A DNA stretch of 64,000 bases from Apoderus coryli (lineage: Eukaryota; Arthropoda; Insecta; Coleoptera; Attelabidae), in NCBI GenBank assembly GCA_911728435.2, contig OU452199.1, positions 43,597,253 through 43,661,252 on the forward strand. Direction: 5' to 3'. Both the position numbers and the translations under genes were made by a program. Shown here piece by piece: positions 32,200 through 45,061 of the stretch (position 1 is the stretch's first letter; each line of letters starts with the position of its first letter). A model generated the notes under the pieces. The model was not told where the DNA came from. It searched no databases and saw nothing but the letters and a program-made list of their open reading frames with translations.

Positions 32200-32260
32200 C
32201 AGTGGCGGCTGGTCGGGGTAGGCAAGGTAGGCACCGCCTATCTTTAAAACTTCGCCCTAA
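32200..32260 (+). mobile_element. hAT-like 5' terminal fragment
   Basis: CAGTGGCGGCTGGTCGGGG followed by GTAGGCAAGGTAGGCACCGCC has the form of a hAT terminal repeat (CAGTGGCGGC) and its subterminal region. No matching right end or target duplication was found nearby. Confidence 0.4.
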
Positions 32261-32734
32261 ATTAAATACTCAATTTATTATTATTGACTCCATAATTTAA
32301 AAAAAAATATTGATTCTTATATTAATTTCATTTTCTACGCCTAGCCTTTAAAACATCCCCTTTAATTCAAGGTAGGTATAACATAACTACCGCAAAATAG
32401 GTTTACCGCTGGTGCTATAACCCACTACCGAGACTTCGCATTTTTACAGGCAACTGTTATCGTCGCCTACACCGTATACTCGTATCTGATTAAAATAATT
32501 TTCACCCTGTAAAGTTTTGTTCGGATTGTGAAAGTAATTGACTTTTTGGACGCCCCAAGATAAATCTACACTATTTTAAAAAGAAAAAAAAAATTTTTTT
32601 TTCGCCAAAGGATGTCTCATGTTTTCTGAAACTCCCTGTATACATAAATAAAATAGCCAAAATTGGATCGTATCTCATACGGATAAAATACAATCTTGAT
32701 AGTAAAACACTTTTCTTACAGTAACGATTTATAG

Positions 32735-32947
32735 GGCCACTTGTATAGGTGATGGCTAAAGTGAACTTTAAACGCCAGTTAACAACTTAAAGTTTAAACT
32801 CAAAAGATGCAGTTTAACTAGTACTCAATCCACTAGTTGATAGTTAACTATCATATATGTAAGTGACAGTCAATTTATACAAGGTACTTTTTTGATTAAA
32901 CTTCAGTTTAACTAATTATAGTTTAAACTACACCTATACAAGTGGCC
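32735..32947. mobile_element. 213-bp MITE
   Basis: A perfect 17-bp terminal inverted repeat, GGCCACTTGTATAGGTG, lies at 32735-32751 and 32931-32947. The interior is rich in GTTTAAAC, AGTTTAACT and TTAACTA blocks that make further local palindromes. No coding capacity; the target duplication is unclear. Confidence 0.75.
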
Positions 32948-34454
32948 TTTAATGGTTGTTCAGTTTAACGGTGAAAACGGCTATAAAGTTAAAACATATT
33001 TCCCTAAATACTACGTGACTAAACAATTTATTTTTGAATTGGAAAGTTTCATCATATACCTGGCTCAAGTGATACTGACAGTTCCCATCAACTTTTGAAT
33101 GTATTTTTTTTTTAAGCTTCCTATCTCACTCTTACCCATATAGGTACACAAGAAATGTCTTTTCTGATACTTCTTATCCTATTTCTTGATGTATGTGTAT
33201 CTATTTTTATTTTTGCATTCGCATCCAGGTGAAAGCAATCAAGTTGAAAGCTTTTACCCCCCAAACGTACCTAAACATTTACGTTTATATAGGTACCTAC
33301 ACAAATACTTATATAAAACGCGTGTACGGAGTAAATCTAAAAAAAAAAAAATGTTAGGGTGGTTTTATGTATCTTATTTTATTTTTATTTTTTTTTTACT
33401 ATAACGAAATTGTATACTGGGTGGGCCAATCAAAACGAAACAAGCGCCTTTTGGAATACGTATGTCATTTTACATGGCATCAGTGGCGGCTCGTGAGTCA
33501 TTTTATTAGGTAGGCACTAAGTAAAAAATGGATATGAAGGAAAAGGCGCCGCATGTGAAATTTTTTAAGATCGTCAAGGTCAAGCGCCTTAGATGAAAAA
33601 TAGAAAATTATCAAGGTAAAAAAGAACACGTTAAAATACGGGTTTCGTAAGGTAAATCTTATTATTTTTTTTTAATTATGCCCCATTCACTACTTCACGA
33701 AATCCAATACATAATCAAATACAAATAAGATACAAAATTATTTGTATTGAATAAACATTAATATTACTACCTAATTACTACTTACCGCTACCGCAACAAG
33801 TTGTGCAGCACAACCACTAATATTTACTTGTACGAGTCAAATATTATTACTATTATTATTAAATAATTAAATTCATACACTTTTTAATCAATGGCACTAG
33901 TATTTAAACAACAAACGAACAAATAGTTCAAACGTAATGTAAAAAACAGTAAACAAAAATACCTATCGCACAAATCGAAATTCGTGCAAATAGTATCCCT
34001 ACCTATATCTACAATAGATAGAAGGCGGCCGGGGTAGGTGCCTACACTCAACGTAAACAGGTTCCTACGCAATAGAACAAATATAGGTATTATATAAAAG
34101 TTCTCAATCACCACCAGCTTTTTCTGTATATTTATTTAAATATATTCAAGAAAAAGTACAACAATTTTGAGCAAAATACATGTATTTTAGGCCGTATTTG
34201 GTAGTACATACTATTACCCGGTGGCGCAAAACTTTTTATATGGACATATGTATATGTATATACATGGTTCACTGCTAAAAAAAAGTGGACAGCTCACTAA
34301 AGTAATATGTACAAAAATAAGTGCGCCACTGTCTTTTTTCTCTTTTGTCAGCAATGTTAGTAGGTCGTTTAGTATCTACTAAAATTTACCGCTTTATATT
34401 TTGTCGATTTTGAATACGTTTAGGAGATAAAACATTTTTAAATCAAATATTCAA
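32948..34454. other. No gene; second hAT-like end at 33481
   Basis: At 33481 CAGTGGCGGCTCGTGAGTC and TTAGGTAGGCACTAAG again look like a hAT 5' end, in the same orientation as that at 32200, so the two are not a pair. The rest is AT-rich DNA without a gene. Confidence 0.45.
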
Positions 34455-37220
34455 AAATGTCACTGTCTCCGCAATATCGAACACACATGGAGTTAAAGCT
34501 CCCGTCATTTTAAGAACAGATTACTCATGAAACAAAAAGAACATCACACTCAAAATGCATCTCCGCAATATCTATATCACATGGATTTACAGCTCCCCTC
34601 ATTTTAAGAACAGATTACTCATGAAACTAAAAGAGCATCACACTCAAAATGCGTCTCCGCAATATCTATATCACATGGAGTTACAGCTCCCGTCATTTTA
34701 TGAACAGATTACTCATGAAACAAAAATAACATCACACTCAATATGCATCTCCGGAATATCTATATGACATGGAGTTACAGTTCCTGTCATTTTAAGAGCA
34801 CATTACTCATGAAACAAAAAGAACATCACACTCAAAATGCGTCTCCGCAATGTCTATATGACATGGAGTTACAGCTCCTGTCATTTTAAGAACACATTAC
34901 TCATGAAACAAAAAGAACATCACACTCAAAATGCGTCTGCGCAATATCTATATCACCTGGAGTTACAGCTCCCGTCATTTTATGAACAGATTACTCATGA
35001 AACAAAAAGAACATCACACTCAAAATGCGTCTCCGTAATATCTATATCACATGGAGTTACAGCTCCTGTCATTTTAAGAGAACATTACTCATGAAACAAA
35101 AAGAACATCACACTCAAAATGCGTCTCCGCAATATCTATATCACATGGAGTTACAGCTCCCATCATTTTAAGAACAGATTACTCATGAAACAAAAAGAAC
35201 ATCACACTCAAAATGCGTCTCCACAATATCTATATCACATGGAGTTACAGCTCCCGTCATTTTAAGAATAGATTACTCATGAAACAAAAAGAACATCACA
35301 CTCAATATGCATCTCCGGAATATCTATATGACATGGAGTTACAGTTCCTGTCATTTTAAGAGCACATTACTCATGAAACAAAAAGAACATCACACTCAAA
35401 ATGCGTCTCCGCAATATCTATATGACATGGAGTTACAGCTCCTGTCATTTTAAGAACACATTACTCATGAAACAAAAAGAACATCACACTCAAAATGCGT
35501 CTGCGCAATATCTATATCACATGGAGTTACAGCTCCCATCATTTTAAGAACAGATTACTCATGAAACAAAAAGAACATCACACTCAAAATGCGTCTCCAC
35601 AATATCTATATCACATGGAGTTACAGCTCCCGTCATTTTAAGAATAGATTACTCATGAAACAAAAAGAACATCACACTCAAAATGCGTCTGCGCAATATC
35701 TATATCACCTGGAGTTACAGCTCCCGTCATTTTAAGAACAGATTACTCATGAAACAAAAAGAACATCACACTCAAAATGCGTCTCCGTAATATCTATATC
35801 ACATGGAGTTACAGCTCCTGTCATTTTAAGAGAACATTACTCATGAAACAAAAAGAACATCACACTCAAAATGCGTCTCCGCAATATCTATATCACATGG
35901 AGTTACAGCTCCCATCATTTTAAGAACAGATTACTCATGAAACAAAAAGAACATCACACTCAAAATGCGTCTCCACAATATCTATATCACATGGAGTTAC
36001 AGCTCCCGTCATTTTAAGAATAGATTACTCATGAAACAAAAAGAACATCACACTCAAAATGCGTCTCCGCAATATATATATCACATGGAGTTACAGCTCA
36101 CATCATTTTAAGAACAGATTACTCATGAAACAAAAAGAACATCACACTCAAAATGCGTCTCCGCAATATCTTTATGACATGGAGTTACAGCTCCTGTCAT
36201 TTTAAGAGCACATTACTCATGAAACAAAAAGAACATCACACTCAAAATGCGTCTCCGCAATATCTATATCACATGGAGTTACAGCTCCCATCATTTTAAG
36301 AACAGATTACTCATGAAACTAAAAGAGCATCACACTCAAAATGCGTCTCCGCAATATCTATATCACATGGAGTTACAGCTCCCGTCATTTTAAGAACAGA
36401 TTACTCATGAAACAAAAAGAACATCACACTCAATATGCATCTCCGGAATATCTATATGACATGGAGTTACAGTTCCTGTCATTTTAAGAGCACATTACTC
36501 ATGAAATAAAAAGAACATCACACTCAAAATGCGTCTCCGCAATATCTATATGACATGGAGTTACAGCTCCTGTCATTTTAAGAACACATTACTCATGAAA
36601 CAAAAAGAACATCACACTCAAAATGCGTCTCCGCAATATCTATATCACCTGGAGTTACAGCTCCCGTCATTTTAAGAACAGATTACTCATGAAACCAAAA
36701 GAACATCACACTCAAAATGCGTCTCCGTAATATCTATATTACATGGAGTTACAGCTCCCATCATTTTAAGAACAGATTACTCATGAAACAAAAAGAACAT
36801 CACACTCAAAATGCGTCTCCGCAATATCTATATCACATGGAGTTACAGCTCCCATCATTTTAAGAACAGATTACTCATGAAACAAAAAGAACATCACACT
36901 CAAAATGCGTCTCCGCAATATCTATATCACATGGAGTTACAGCTCCCATCATTTTAAGAACAGATTACTCATGAAACAAAAAGAACATCACACTCAAAAT
37001 GCGTCTCCGCAATATCTATATCACATGGAGTTACAGCTCCCATCATTTTAAGAACAGATTACTCATGAAACAAACAGAACATCACACTCAAAATGCGTCT
37101 CCGCAATATCTACATCACATGAAGTTAAAGCTCCCGTTATTTTCAAGAACAAATTACTCATGAAACAAAAAGAACATCACACTCAATATGCGTCTCCGCA
37201 TCATCTAACACACATGGATC
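34455..37220. repeat. Satellite array, 94-bp monomer, about 29 copies
   Basis: Taking ATGCGTCTCCGCAATATC as the monomer start, copies begin at 34555, 34649, 34743, 34837, 34931 and so on every 94 bp to about 37188. Variant monomers recur in order. The GCATCTCCGGAAT variant is at 34743, 35307 and 36435 (6 and 12 monomers apart). The series CTGCGC, CCGTAA, CCGCAA, CCACAA at 34931-35213 is repeated at 35683-35965 (8 monomers). The first and last copies are the most diverged. Each monomer carries a small dyad (GGAG-TTACAG-CTCC). As 94 is not a multiple of 3, open frames across it are meaningless. Confidence 0.95.
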
Positions 37221-37854
37221 ATTATTTGGAAAGGAAACAGCGCATGGATGGTCTTGGTATAAGTCTGAACGGAGTTATCCTGGACGAAGATTTAATCAAT
37301 ATATTCCTTAAAATAGACTTGACTGTTCAACTCTTGCGATCTGTAATGCTATAACCCGCTCAATATTAAATGAGCATTTGGGATTATCTATTTTTCGTTG
37401 TACCTATATTATTCATAACGTACACTATCTTCCAATCCAGCGATATCCGTTTAACGAAAATATAAGAAATCCAACTTTAAGAAACTAAATTTTCTACAAC
37501 TTCGTCTAAATCTGTCCAAATTCGTTGTCCCGAAACAGACATTTACCAAAAAATATCTTCCGAGGCAAACAATAAAGACGTCAACCGAGGCTCTGCAGCT
37601 ACAATACACATACATTTATATACCTACTCTTTCCTTTTTTTTTTTCGAGCTTTCCAGTGTATGTAGTGTGCTTTTTTTATTTTGCTGGACCGCTGAACAG
37701 TATCACCGGTCGTATTTTTGCCAATGGAGGAAACACTCTGTTTTGCCGTTTCAATGCTTGGCATTGCCAGCGGCGTACCTCTAAATTTATAACTAACAAA
37801 ATACCATGGAACTTTAACACTTTTTAGAAACAAAAAAAGCAGAAGATTTGAGTG
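37221..37854. other. No gene recognised
   Basis: Unassigned DNA after the satellite. A lysine-rich 69-codon minus-strand frame (37624-37833) has no recognisable family. Confidence 0.4.
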
Positions 37855-38440
37855 CTACTTCGTTTTGAGTAAAAGAAAATATCGCTCCAATGCTCTCCAG
37901 GGCTTGTCTTTTGAGCTTGAGTGTAGTATTTGAGGTTTTGAATTGTTTGTTGATCATTCAGGCAAAGATGATAATCCAACAGAATTAGCTTGCATGATAT
38001 GCGACCTCAATTGACTTCAGATTTTCTTGAAATTATTCGATCATCACATTTCATAGAAATGAATTCGCATGCTGTTCATTGAACTCATGCAATATTGACC
38101 TATTTATGAGAATAATCTTCAAGAAGAAATGTTTAAAGTTTGCAACTAGAACTTCATTTTAATTAAAAAATATCATTCCAATGCTCTGAAGCATTTCAGT
38201 CTGAGTGTGTGTGGTTTTGAATTGTTTTTGTGTCTTTTAAGCAGTCGCAAAGATGGAATTAGTTCGAGCATGATATTGGAATTCAAAGCTCTTCAGGGCT
38301 TTTTTTGCAGCTAAAATGTAGTGTTTGAGGTTTTTTTTCTTTTTGGACTATATAGTGTTTTAATTAGTCCCAAAGAATTAACTTCAGAGTTTGTTGAAAT
38401 TGTTCGATCATTACATTTCATAACGATGAATTCGATTGCT
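37855..38440. repeat. Old diverged internal repeats
   Basis: CCAATGCTCT occurs at 37888 and 38177 with similar flanks. GGGCTT...GTAGTNTTTGAGGTTTT occurs near 37901 and 38297. TCGATCATNACATTTCATA occurs near 38038 and 38404. The unequal offsets (289, 396, 366 bp) show two or three overlapping diverged copies with indels rather than a clean array. Confidence 0.55.
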
Positions 38441-39584
38441 GCACAAGGAAATATTTTTGAAACTAGACTAGCGGATAAGACGAATGTGTCATCATAAGTT
38501 TCATAACCCATTTTTTTATAAAAGAAACTGAAATTCTGTCACGCTACTGCGAAAGACATTGGAAAAAACCCTTTTTTTTTTCTCGAAGTAAAAGGAAAAA
38601 GGAAATGCGCCATAATTTAGGCGGAAAGTGGCAACAAACGACAGCTTGCACCATGAGGCATTACTTTATAGGGTGACCCATTCAAAAATTAAATTTAGTT
38701 CCAATCTTAAACATTGTAAACTAACGTACATGTTCTTCATTACGAAACTTTTCAGATGCCCCCAAAGAAAAAACTTTTTGTTCAAAGTGCACCTTATATG
38801 GGCTTTTTTTGAACAACCAACAACCTCAGGATTCCACTTTCTCTAAGGCCACGATGGGTGGAAGCAAAGGATGTATGATGGTGTGGCCAGCGTGGAAATT
38901 CCCTTCCAGAGCACTGTGCTTCACTATAAACAAGATGCATATCACCAAGTTGTTCAAACTTTAAGGACCGATTTTTCTTAGTTAAAGTTGTCCGTATGTT
39001 TTGAAGACACCTGTACATTTCCAAATGAATATTAAGTTTCGATTGTTTATCCATGAGTAATCCTTTGGCTCTATTTTCAATGCTCTAATCGGCTTTCAGG
39101 TACAATTCGTCTGTCTATTCGTATATAGTGGCATTCAATATTGGTCTGTCTGTAAATCTTTTGAGAAAATACCCAGACAAAGTAGTCGGAGACCGACACA
39201 AAGGAAAAAACATTGAAACGGTGAAAAGGAGATGAAGAGTAATTGCCGGGAAACGGTGGCATTTAGATTTGCAAATGGCTTCAAAGCAACGTAAAGATAA
39301 AAGCAAATGACACTTTTCTACTTAGAAATATTGCAATGTGGCAATTGGAAGGTGCATTTCAAGGTGATAATCATGATATCGTAAGCTTTTATTTTTTCTA
39401 GGGTGTCGGTTAGTGTTGGAATAAGAAATTTCGACATGATTTTCAGGAATTATGTGGTGAGCAAAGGCTCTAGATTCCAAATAGCGGGAATTGAGAGTTG
39501 GAAAGTACATCCACTCTTTAATATCACCCGCGATCGTCGATGACGTGTTAGGATTGACTCCAGTTTATCTGAATATGAGAACAT
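38441..39584. other. No gene recognised
   Basis: About 1.1 kb of unassigned DNA. Open frames on the minus strand (38794-39510) lack motifs. Confidence 0.4.
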
Positions 39585-40030
39585 AAGTGTCGGAATGCCT
39601 CAGGGTACTGCTTTGGATCCCTTCTCTTCTTACTTTTTGTGAACGACTTGCCTAAACACCTCTCTTTTATGTACGCAGACGATACCACGTTGGTACTGCC
39701 TGATGGGGATTCTGTGATCCTTCAGAGTAGGATTTCGTCCACGCTGCAGGCTTTTGATTTCTGGTGCCATGACAACCGGTTATTGTCGAACCACAATAAA
39801 ACTGTTTTAGTTCAGTTTAAACTGTGATGTACATTTTGGAAATCACATCTCACAGTCTGCTGAGGTTCTATGAACTACTGTTGACGCCAGAATGAGTTAG
39901 TTCCAGCACATAGATAATTTCTGTTAAAAGCTAAATCAGCGATCTTATTTAAAATATACTTTGAAACGTTGTATGAACTCTGAAGGGTTGATGACTGTAT
40001 ATTCCATCTTCAAGAACCGTACATCGTTTG
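39585..40030 (+). pseudogene. Jockey-like LINE RT fragment
   Basis: SVGMPQGT (motif B) near 39590 is followed, after a frameshift, by NDLPKHLSFMYADDTTLVL (motif C, intact YADD) and SRISSTLQAFDFWCHDNRLL. In broken frames FQHIDNF and a KLS-like block follow to about 40030. Truncated at both ends. The YADDTT and DNRL pattern puts it near the family at 1793-2745. Confidence 0.7.
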
Positions 40031-42093
40031 CGACGAATGGTTCACGGCATTCCACCAGCGGCAGGGATCAGCTTTTGTTCTTTTGTTAGTTAGACCTCAT
40101 CATTGATCATTCAAGAAGTTGCCGCATTCTGGCGCAACTCCCACTGTCACGAAGAAGTCTCCTACTAATCGGGCCCTCGATCGTCTGCATATAAACGTGA
40201 ACATTTCAAATAGAAAGATCTGACATCAAATATAATTAAGTTAAAGTGATAAATAATAATTTCAATCTAAACAGACACTGAAAGAAATGAAACGTTTCCA
40301 GCAGTGAAAAGAAATAATGATAAAATACGTCGCATGAGTTTTTTTCCTTACGTTTAGTTGCGATTTTTTCTTCGCATTACTTTCAAGCTGAAGTTTGAGC
40401 TATAGGAGTATTTTAGAATTAATCATGGAGGCGGGCATTTGCCAATTTATCCTCGTTAACGACACACGAGCGACTGTTCTCGATGAATTTTTTTCAATGT
40501 TTATTTTTTAATCGAGATGATTTATATGGTGTTATTTGTTTTCTGGAAGGAATCTGGATCACAAGGTGATAGTTATTGGTTTGTTCTTTTTTTAGAAAGT
40601 GGAATATTAATATTTCAGTTTACACGATATTTAGAGGACACATCGCGTCTCTTTTTTCTTAAATTGATCGATTCGTTTAGGAATTGCGGCTATGAAAAGA
40701 ATACATCAGAAATTTGTCTACTATTGTATTTATCAAGTTTTTACTTTACAGTAATAATAGAGGTTGTTTCCAAAGTAGAACCGGACGTTCTGAAGTATTT
40801 CTGATCATCAATAATCAATTGACGTAAATTATCTGGAGATTCTGGATGAGGTTTGGTTTTCAAGTGGTTCCACCTTAGGGGCCACTTCAGTGGTCTTCCT
40901 TGGCCGATCCGTCTACCAGGAAATATAAAGAGAGACCAACAGAAAAGTTATAGTTATTGTTGCAACGTCAACTCATTTCATTGTAATGGTCACTATGTGA
41001 CTATATAAATTCCAGTACATACGTTTAGCTTCTATGATTTGTTGGATGTGATCTTCGTCAAAATTTTCTTTAAACATGTCTTACATCTTGGCAGTAACTG
41101 ACACCCAATATAGGCAATATGGTTTTTCAGAATTCTATTGGCCTGGCTTTATTAATTAATTAACTTTACTAATTATTATTAAAAAAAAACTATTTTGCTC
41201 AACTTACAATAAACCAGATCCACATGAAGGTATCAGCTCAGTTTAGGATCCATAATAGTGCCTAGAAATGAGCCCATTTGGTTCACAATTAGTTCACTAA
41301 TTAACTTCTATCAAACTGTGTTACACTATTAGCACATCTACTGTCTTAATTTTTTTGTTAAGAACTTTAAAATAACTCGAAGTACTTCCGTCAAAATTTA
41401 TAAATTATGAGGGTAAAACACTGAAAACTTACGGGACTTCGTTTCGCGATTACCAAAAACCAGCGTCATATTTCGACAGTTTAACTCTGACAGAATAATG
41501 ATAAATCGGTGGCATAATATTATGCATGAAGCAAAAAAATTGGGATACGGGGACGAAATTTTAGAGAAAAAATAAACCGTTTTAGCATATTTTCTGAATT
41601 TGTGGGGGACGTAGTATAAATTTAGCGTTATTTATTACATGGCGAACGTTAAACGACACAACATTGACACGTACTTAAAAAAAATGAGTTGGTTTTGGCT
41701 GTCGTCATCTACTTTTATTTTTCATCGTCTGAAAATTACTCTGCCTTATGTAGTTCAATTTAAAATATGTCAGGAACAGTATTTGGACTAAATTATTATT
41801 TATCACCATAAAGAATTGGCGGTAAGTTTCGTGTGCTTTAATTGCAGAGTATGTTTGGATGTATTTATTTTGTGAATTCTGATGGAAGTTCTCAACGGCG
41901 GCTCGTGAAGTACTACGTTAAGGCTGTGCCCAATTCCATTATTTTTTTTTAATCAAAAGCTCCAGTATATTGTCAAAACATTTAAAATTCTAAGAACAAT
42001 ATTTTATTATTTGTTCTAACCACCTTCAGAGTGGATAATAACAGCGATTCTGTCGGAGAATGCCTCATACGCTGATGTTTTTTTGTTCCATTC
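40031..42093. other. No confident gene
   Basis: About 2 kb without a firm call. The minus strand of 40800-40925 reads PGRRIGQGRPLKWPLRW and PESPDNLRQLIIDD, loosely like the linker between the two N-terminal helix-turn-helix motifs of Tc1-type transposases. CGGCGGCTCGTGAAG near 41894 recalls hAT ends. Neither is firm. Confidence 0.35.
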
Positions 42094-42300
42094 TCAGCAA
42101 AGAGCATTCTCTAGCAATTCGTGGCCCAATTCATTCAATTTTGCCATAGTTTTCATCGATGCTGACACTGCATTGTCTTGGTGAAACAACATTTTTTTAT
42201 TTTGCAAATGTGGCCGTTTCTTTGCGAATTCAGCCTTCAATCGATCCAAAAGTGCACAGTAATCGTCGCTATTTCTGCCAAAACGGCGAGCGAAGCGCAC
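42094..42300 (-). pseudogene. mariner transposase fragment with the second catalytic Asp
   Basis: The minus strand reads YCALLDRLKAEFAKKRPHL, KKMLFHQDNAVSASMKTMAK and LNELGHELLENALC. This matches the mariner segment YxxLLxRLKxxIxxKRPHL, then FHQDNAxxHxSxxTxxKLxELGxELLxHPPYSPDL, including the second Asp of the DD34D triad. The PPYSPDL block and third Asp are lost at a stop after NALC. The first Asp region upstream (beyond 42300) is absent, so only about 69 codons remain. Confidence 0.8.
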
Positions 42301-43332
42301 GCGGGGCCTTCTAAGTGCTCAAGTGCTCAGAGCGATCTAAAAAACACGTAAAACCTGGTCACCAGTTTCGTGTTCTTTCGGAAAATGAACTAAGAAAGGT
42401 TCTTCATAGTTTTGACGTTTTGAAAATTTGCATTCGACCCATGAGGTGCCCTCTAAGGGCAGTGGCAGAGAATATGAACTGGATTCAGAGAGCCAGAGCG
42501 ACGTTTCCCTGCACAGTTTTCAGGTCTCCTATGGGGAAACAGTTTTTTAGACTTTTACGCTGATGCTAAAATTATAAGTTACTTTTAACGTCTTGTGCTA
42601 CCAGAAGCTTCTTTTATTTTGTGTTTTTGAGATTGATTTGAATGTAAATAAAATTGTTCAATCTTTGCATTGCAATGGTATTGAATTTCAATTAAAATAT
42701 AATATTGGATACATTTTATATTTATCGATGCTCCTCGTGTAATACCTACCTATGTTTTTGAATGTTGGTCTAGAATTTAAGCAAATATATACAGCATATA
42801 TTTGAGCAGGTTTTACATATACTAAAAATTTAAAAAAGGAGCACGAGAACCATAATAGGTAAAACATAACAAACTGACGCTTGTCAAAAACTGCATAGCA
42901 GCATGAAGTTAGTGACACTTAGAGGTCTACCCTTATATCATATAAAAATCTGTTAAACTATATCAGGTTTGATATTATATTCATTTGAGTTCCATAGTTC
43001 TTCAACGCGTATTTGACAACCCACATATTTTATCGGATATTATTTTTTTGGTATTATAATAATAATATATTGTCGATATATACCTAAAATATATAAAAAA
43101 CTAACAACTTCCATTATAAGGGTACCTATATCATCAGAGACATGAATTATGGTAGACATATCCCACTCTGTTGCTAATGTATTGGCAATAATTTATCACA
43201 AATACCGAATTTGACAGAATATTTGGTACATCAATTTTAACATGGCCATTATCGTGTCACTCACGCAACTTCACACTCTTTTCTCTATCGCTGATTAGTG
43301 TTTGATCTGCTCTAAACCTATCTAGCTACAGG
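42301..43332. other. No gene recognised
   Basis: About 1 kb. An 82-codon frame at 42315-42563 is not assignable. The rest is AT-rich. Confidence 0.4.
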
Positions 43333-43368
43333 TATAAATAGAGTTGGTTGATGATAATTCACGTCAGT
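43333..43368 (+). promoter_or_regulatory. Possible TATA/Inr core promoter
   Basis: TATAAATAG (43333-43341) lies 33 bp before the A of a TCAGT initiator (43364-43368), close to normal spacing in insect RNA polymerase II promoters. No coding exon could be attached downstream, although CCAG|GTTAGG near 43452 is a passable donor. Chance occurrence is quite possible in AT-rich DNA. Confidence 0.3.
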
Positions 43369-44112
43369 AGTTTGATTGATATTGTTCAGTATAGGAATTT
43401 TTGTTTTGTATTGATTAGTAATTCATAGCGTAAATTAATACAAGCACAACCAGGTTAGGTCCGTTTTAACCCTTCTTCTTTTCTTGGATTATAGGATTTT
43501 TTAACTGCCGTTTGTCTTTGGCTTAACACATCAATTAGATACTTTATTCACTAAATTGTTGTATGAGAACTTTAGCTTACGTGACAATATGGTTGAGTTT
43601 AATTTCGAGGAGGTTGTTTTGTATTGATTATGTGTGGACTGTATATTAAACTTTTTACTTTTTTATTAACATAAATTCTTACATCATTGACATTAAAAAA
43701 ATTATTAATTGTCACTTGACTTAAATTTGTTTTAACAATGCAAAAATATTTACAGGATGTCAAGAATTATAATAACTAAAACATATCAACTTAATTTAAA
43801 TAATATTAACTAAACAGAGGTGGAGTCTTCCGATGTTGAGGTCATTTAGATTAAAATTAGGGGTGCCTGATACATTGCGATCTGAAATTCTATCAGACTA
43901 GGGTCAATAATGTTTGGCGAGGCAGGTCTGCCGTCATATTCTGCTCCAAACGAAATCCCACCAATTTTTCTGGGTAATTGTAGTTTCATCTTGGCTAGAC
44001 CGCTTCACTTGATTGTTTGAAAATCATAGCGCAGTGGGAATCAGTTTTATCAGGCATTTAGAGCATTTAAAACGTTTCGTGAGTGAATTCCAAATTTATT
44101 TTTTATTTTACG
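43369..44112. other. No gene; 5' flank of a Tc1-like relic
   Basis: Unassigned sequence; its right part is probably the 5' non-coding region of the Tc1-like element that follows. Confidence 0.35.
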
Positions 44113-45006
44113 ATGCCTTATTCATCTGAAGATTCAGCTAGAGCCGTTGCTCTTCATGAAGTTGATTATTCCTAAAGAGAAGTGGCGAGTATTAGGTTTC
44201 ACAAAATCTAGCGTGGAAAGAGCGGCTGCAAGATGTCGTGAGACTGGAAGCTATGGTAGAAGACCTGGATCTGGAAGAAATCGTGCTACGTCCGCCCTTG
44301 ATGACTGCTTTATTTGAGTCTCCGGCATACAAATGCAGTAGTGATAAGCAATGAACTCCAAAGAGAGTTCGTCAAGTTGCTGTCAATGAAATTACAGTAA
44401 GAGGAAGATTTACGGGCCAGAAGACCGGCAACAGGACCAGAGCTCCTCAGACAGCATCGAGTTAATATACTTCTTTTTTCGCAAGAACACATTAACTGGA
44501 ACCTTCAAGATTGGAGACAAGTTCTCTTTTCAGACGAGTCTAGATTTTGCCTGAGGTCTTCTGACGGACGAGAAAGAGTATGGAGACGACAACGGGAGAG
44601 ATTCGCCCAATGTAATTTTAGCGAAAGGGTTAGCTTTGGTGGTGAATTCATTATGATGTGGGGCGTTATTTCATTTGACGCTCGAACAGAACTTGTTTTT
44701 ATTGACAGAGGAACTTTAACTGCCCAAAGGTACATTGAACAAATTCTGGAAGAACATGTTGTTGTTTTTGCACAATTTGTCGGTAAGACAATGACAATGC
44801 CACATACTGCCAGAAGAGTGGCCCAATATTTAGAAGAGGTAGAGCATGTATGGGACATGTTAGGTAGACGCCGAAGACAGTTATTCACTATTCAACAACT
44901 CCGAAACGCTCTAGAAAAAGAATGGGGTAATATTCCACTAGAGGATATCGAAAACCTAATTAGAGGAATGACCCGACGTTTATTAGCTGCTATAAGAGGT
45001 AGGTAG
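44113..45006 (+). pseudogene. Tc1-like transposase relic
   Basis: From the ATG at 44113: MPYSSEDSARAVALHEVDYS, a stop, then REVAS (first helix-turn-helix). VERAAARCRETGSYGRRPGS gives the second DNA-binding helix and GRPR-like hook. QVLFSDESRFCLRSSDGRER carries the first catalytic Asp, and FGGEFIMMWGVISFDARTEL follows. The expected QDNAxPHxA block reads TMTMPHTARRVAQYLEEV, so the second Asp is lost. About 15 residues including the WPARSPDLNPI motif are deleted in frame, joining directly to EHVWDMLGRR, which keeps the third acidic residue. The frame continues to a stop at 45004-45006. Several early stops; inactive. Confidence 0.8.
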
Positions 45007-45061
45007 GTAATTGTCTGGGCGTACACAGATCGTACGCGTATGTGGTTAAAGGTCTTCTGAT

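Noticed and set aside
34555..35094. Open frames in the 94-bp satellite
   Set aside because: The monomer length is not a multiple of three, and the frames simply mirror the repeat.
34455..37220. CRISPR-like array
   Set aside because: The 94-bp units are contiguous with no unique spacers, in eukaryotic DNA; it is a satellite.
38794..39054. DNA transposase fragment on the minus strand
   Set aside because: FPRWPHHHTSF resembles WPARSPD motifs only superficially; no catalytic acidic residue in context.
40800..40925. Tc1-type N-terminal region
   Set aside because: GRRIGQGRPLKW is suggestive but too short, with no other transposase block in frame.
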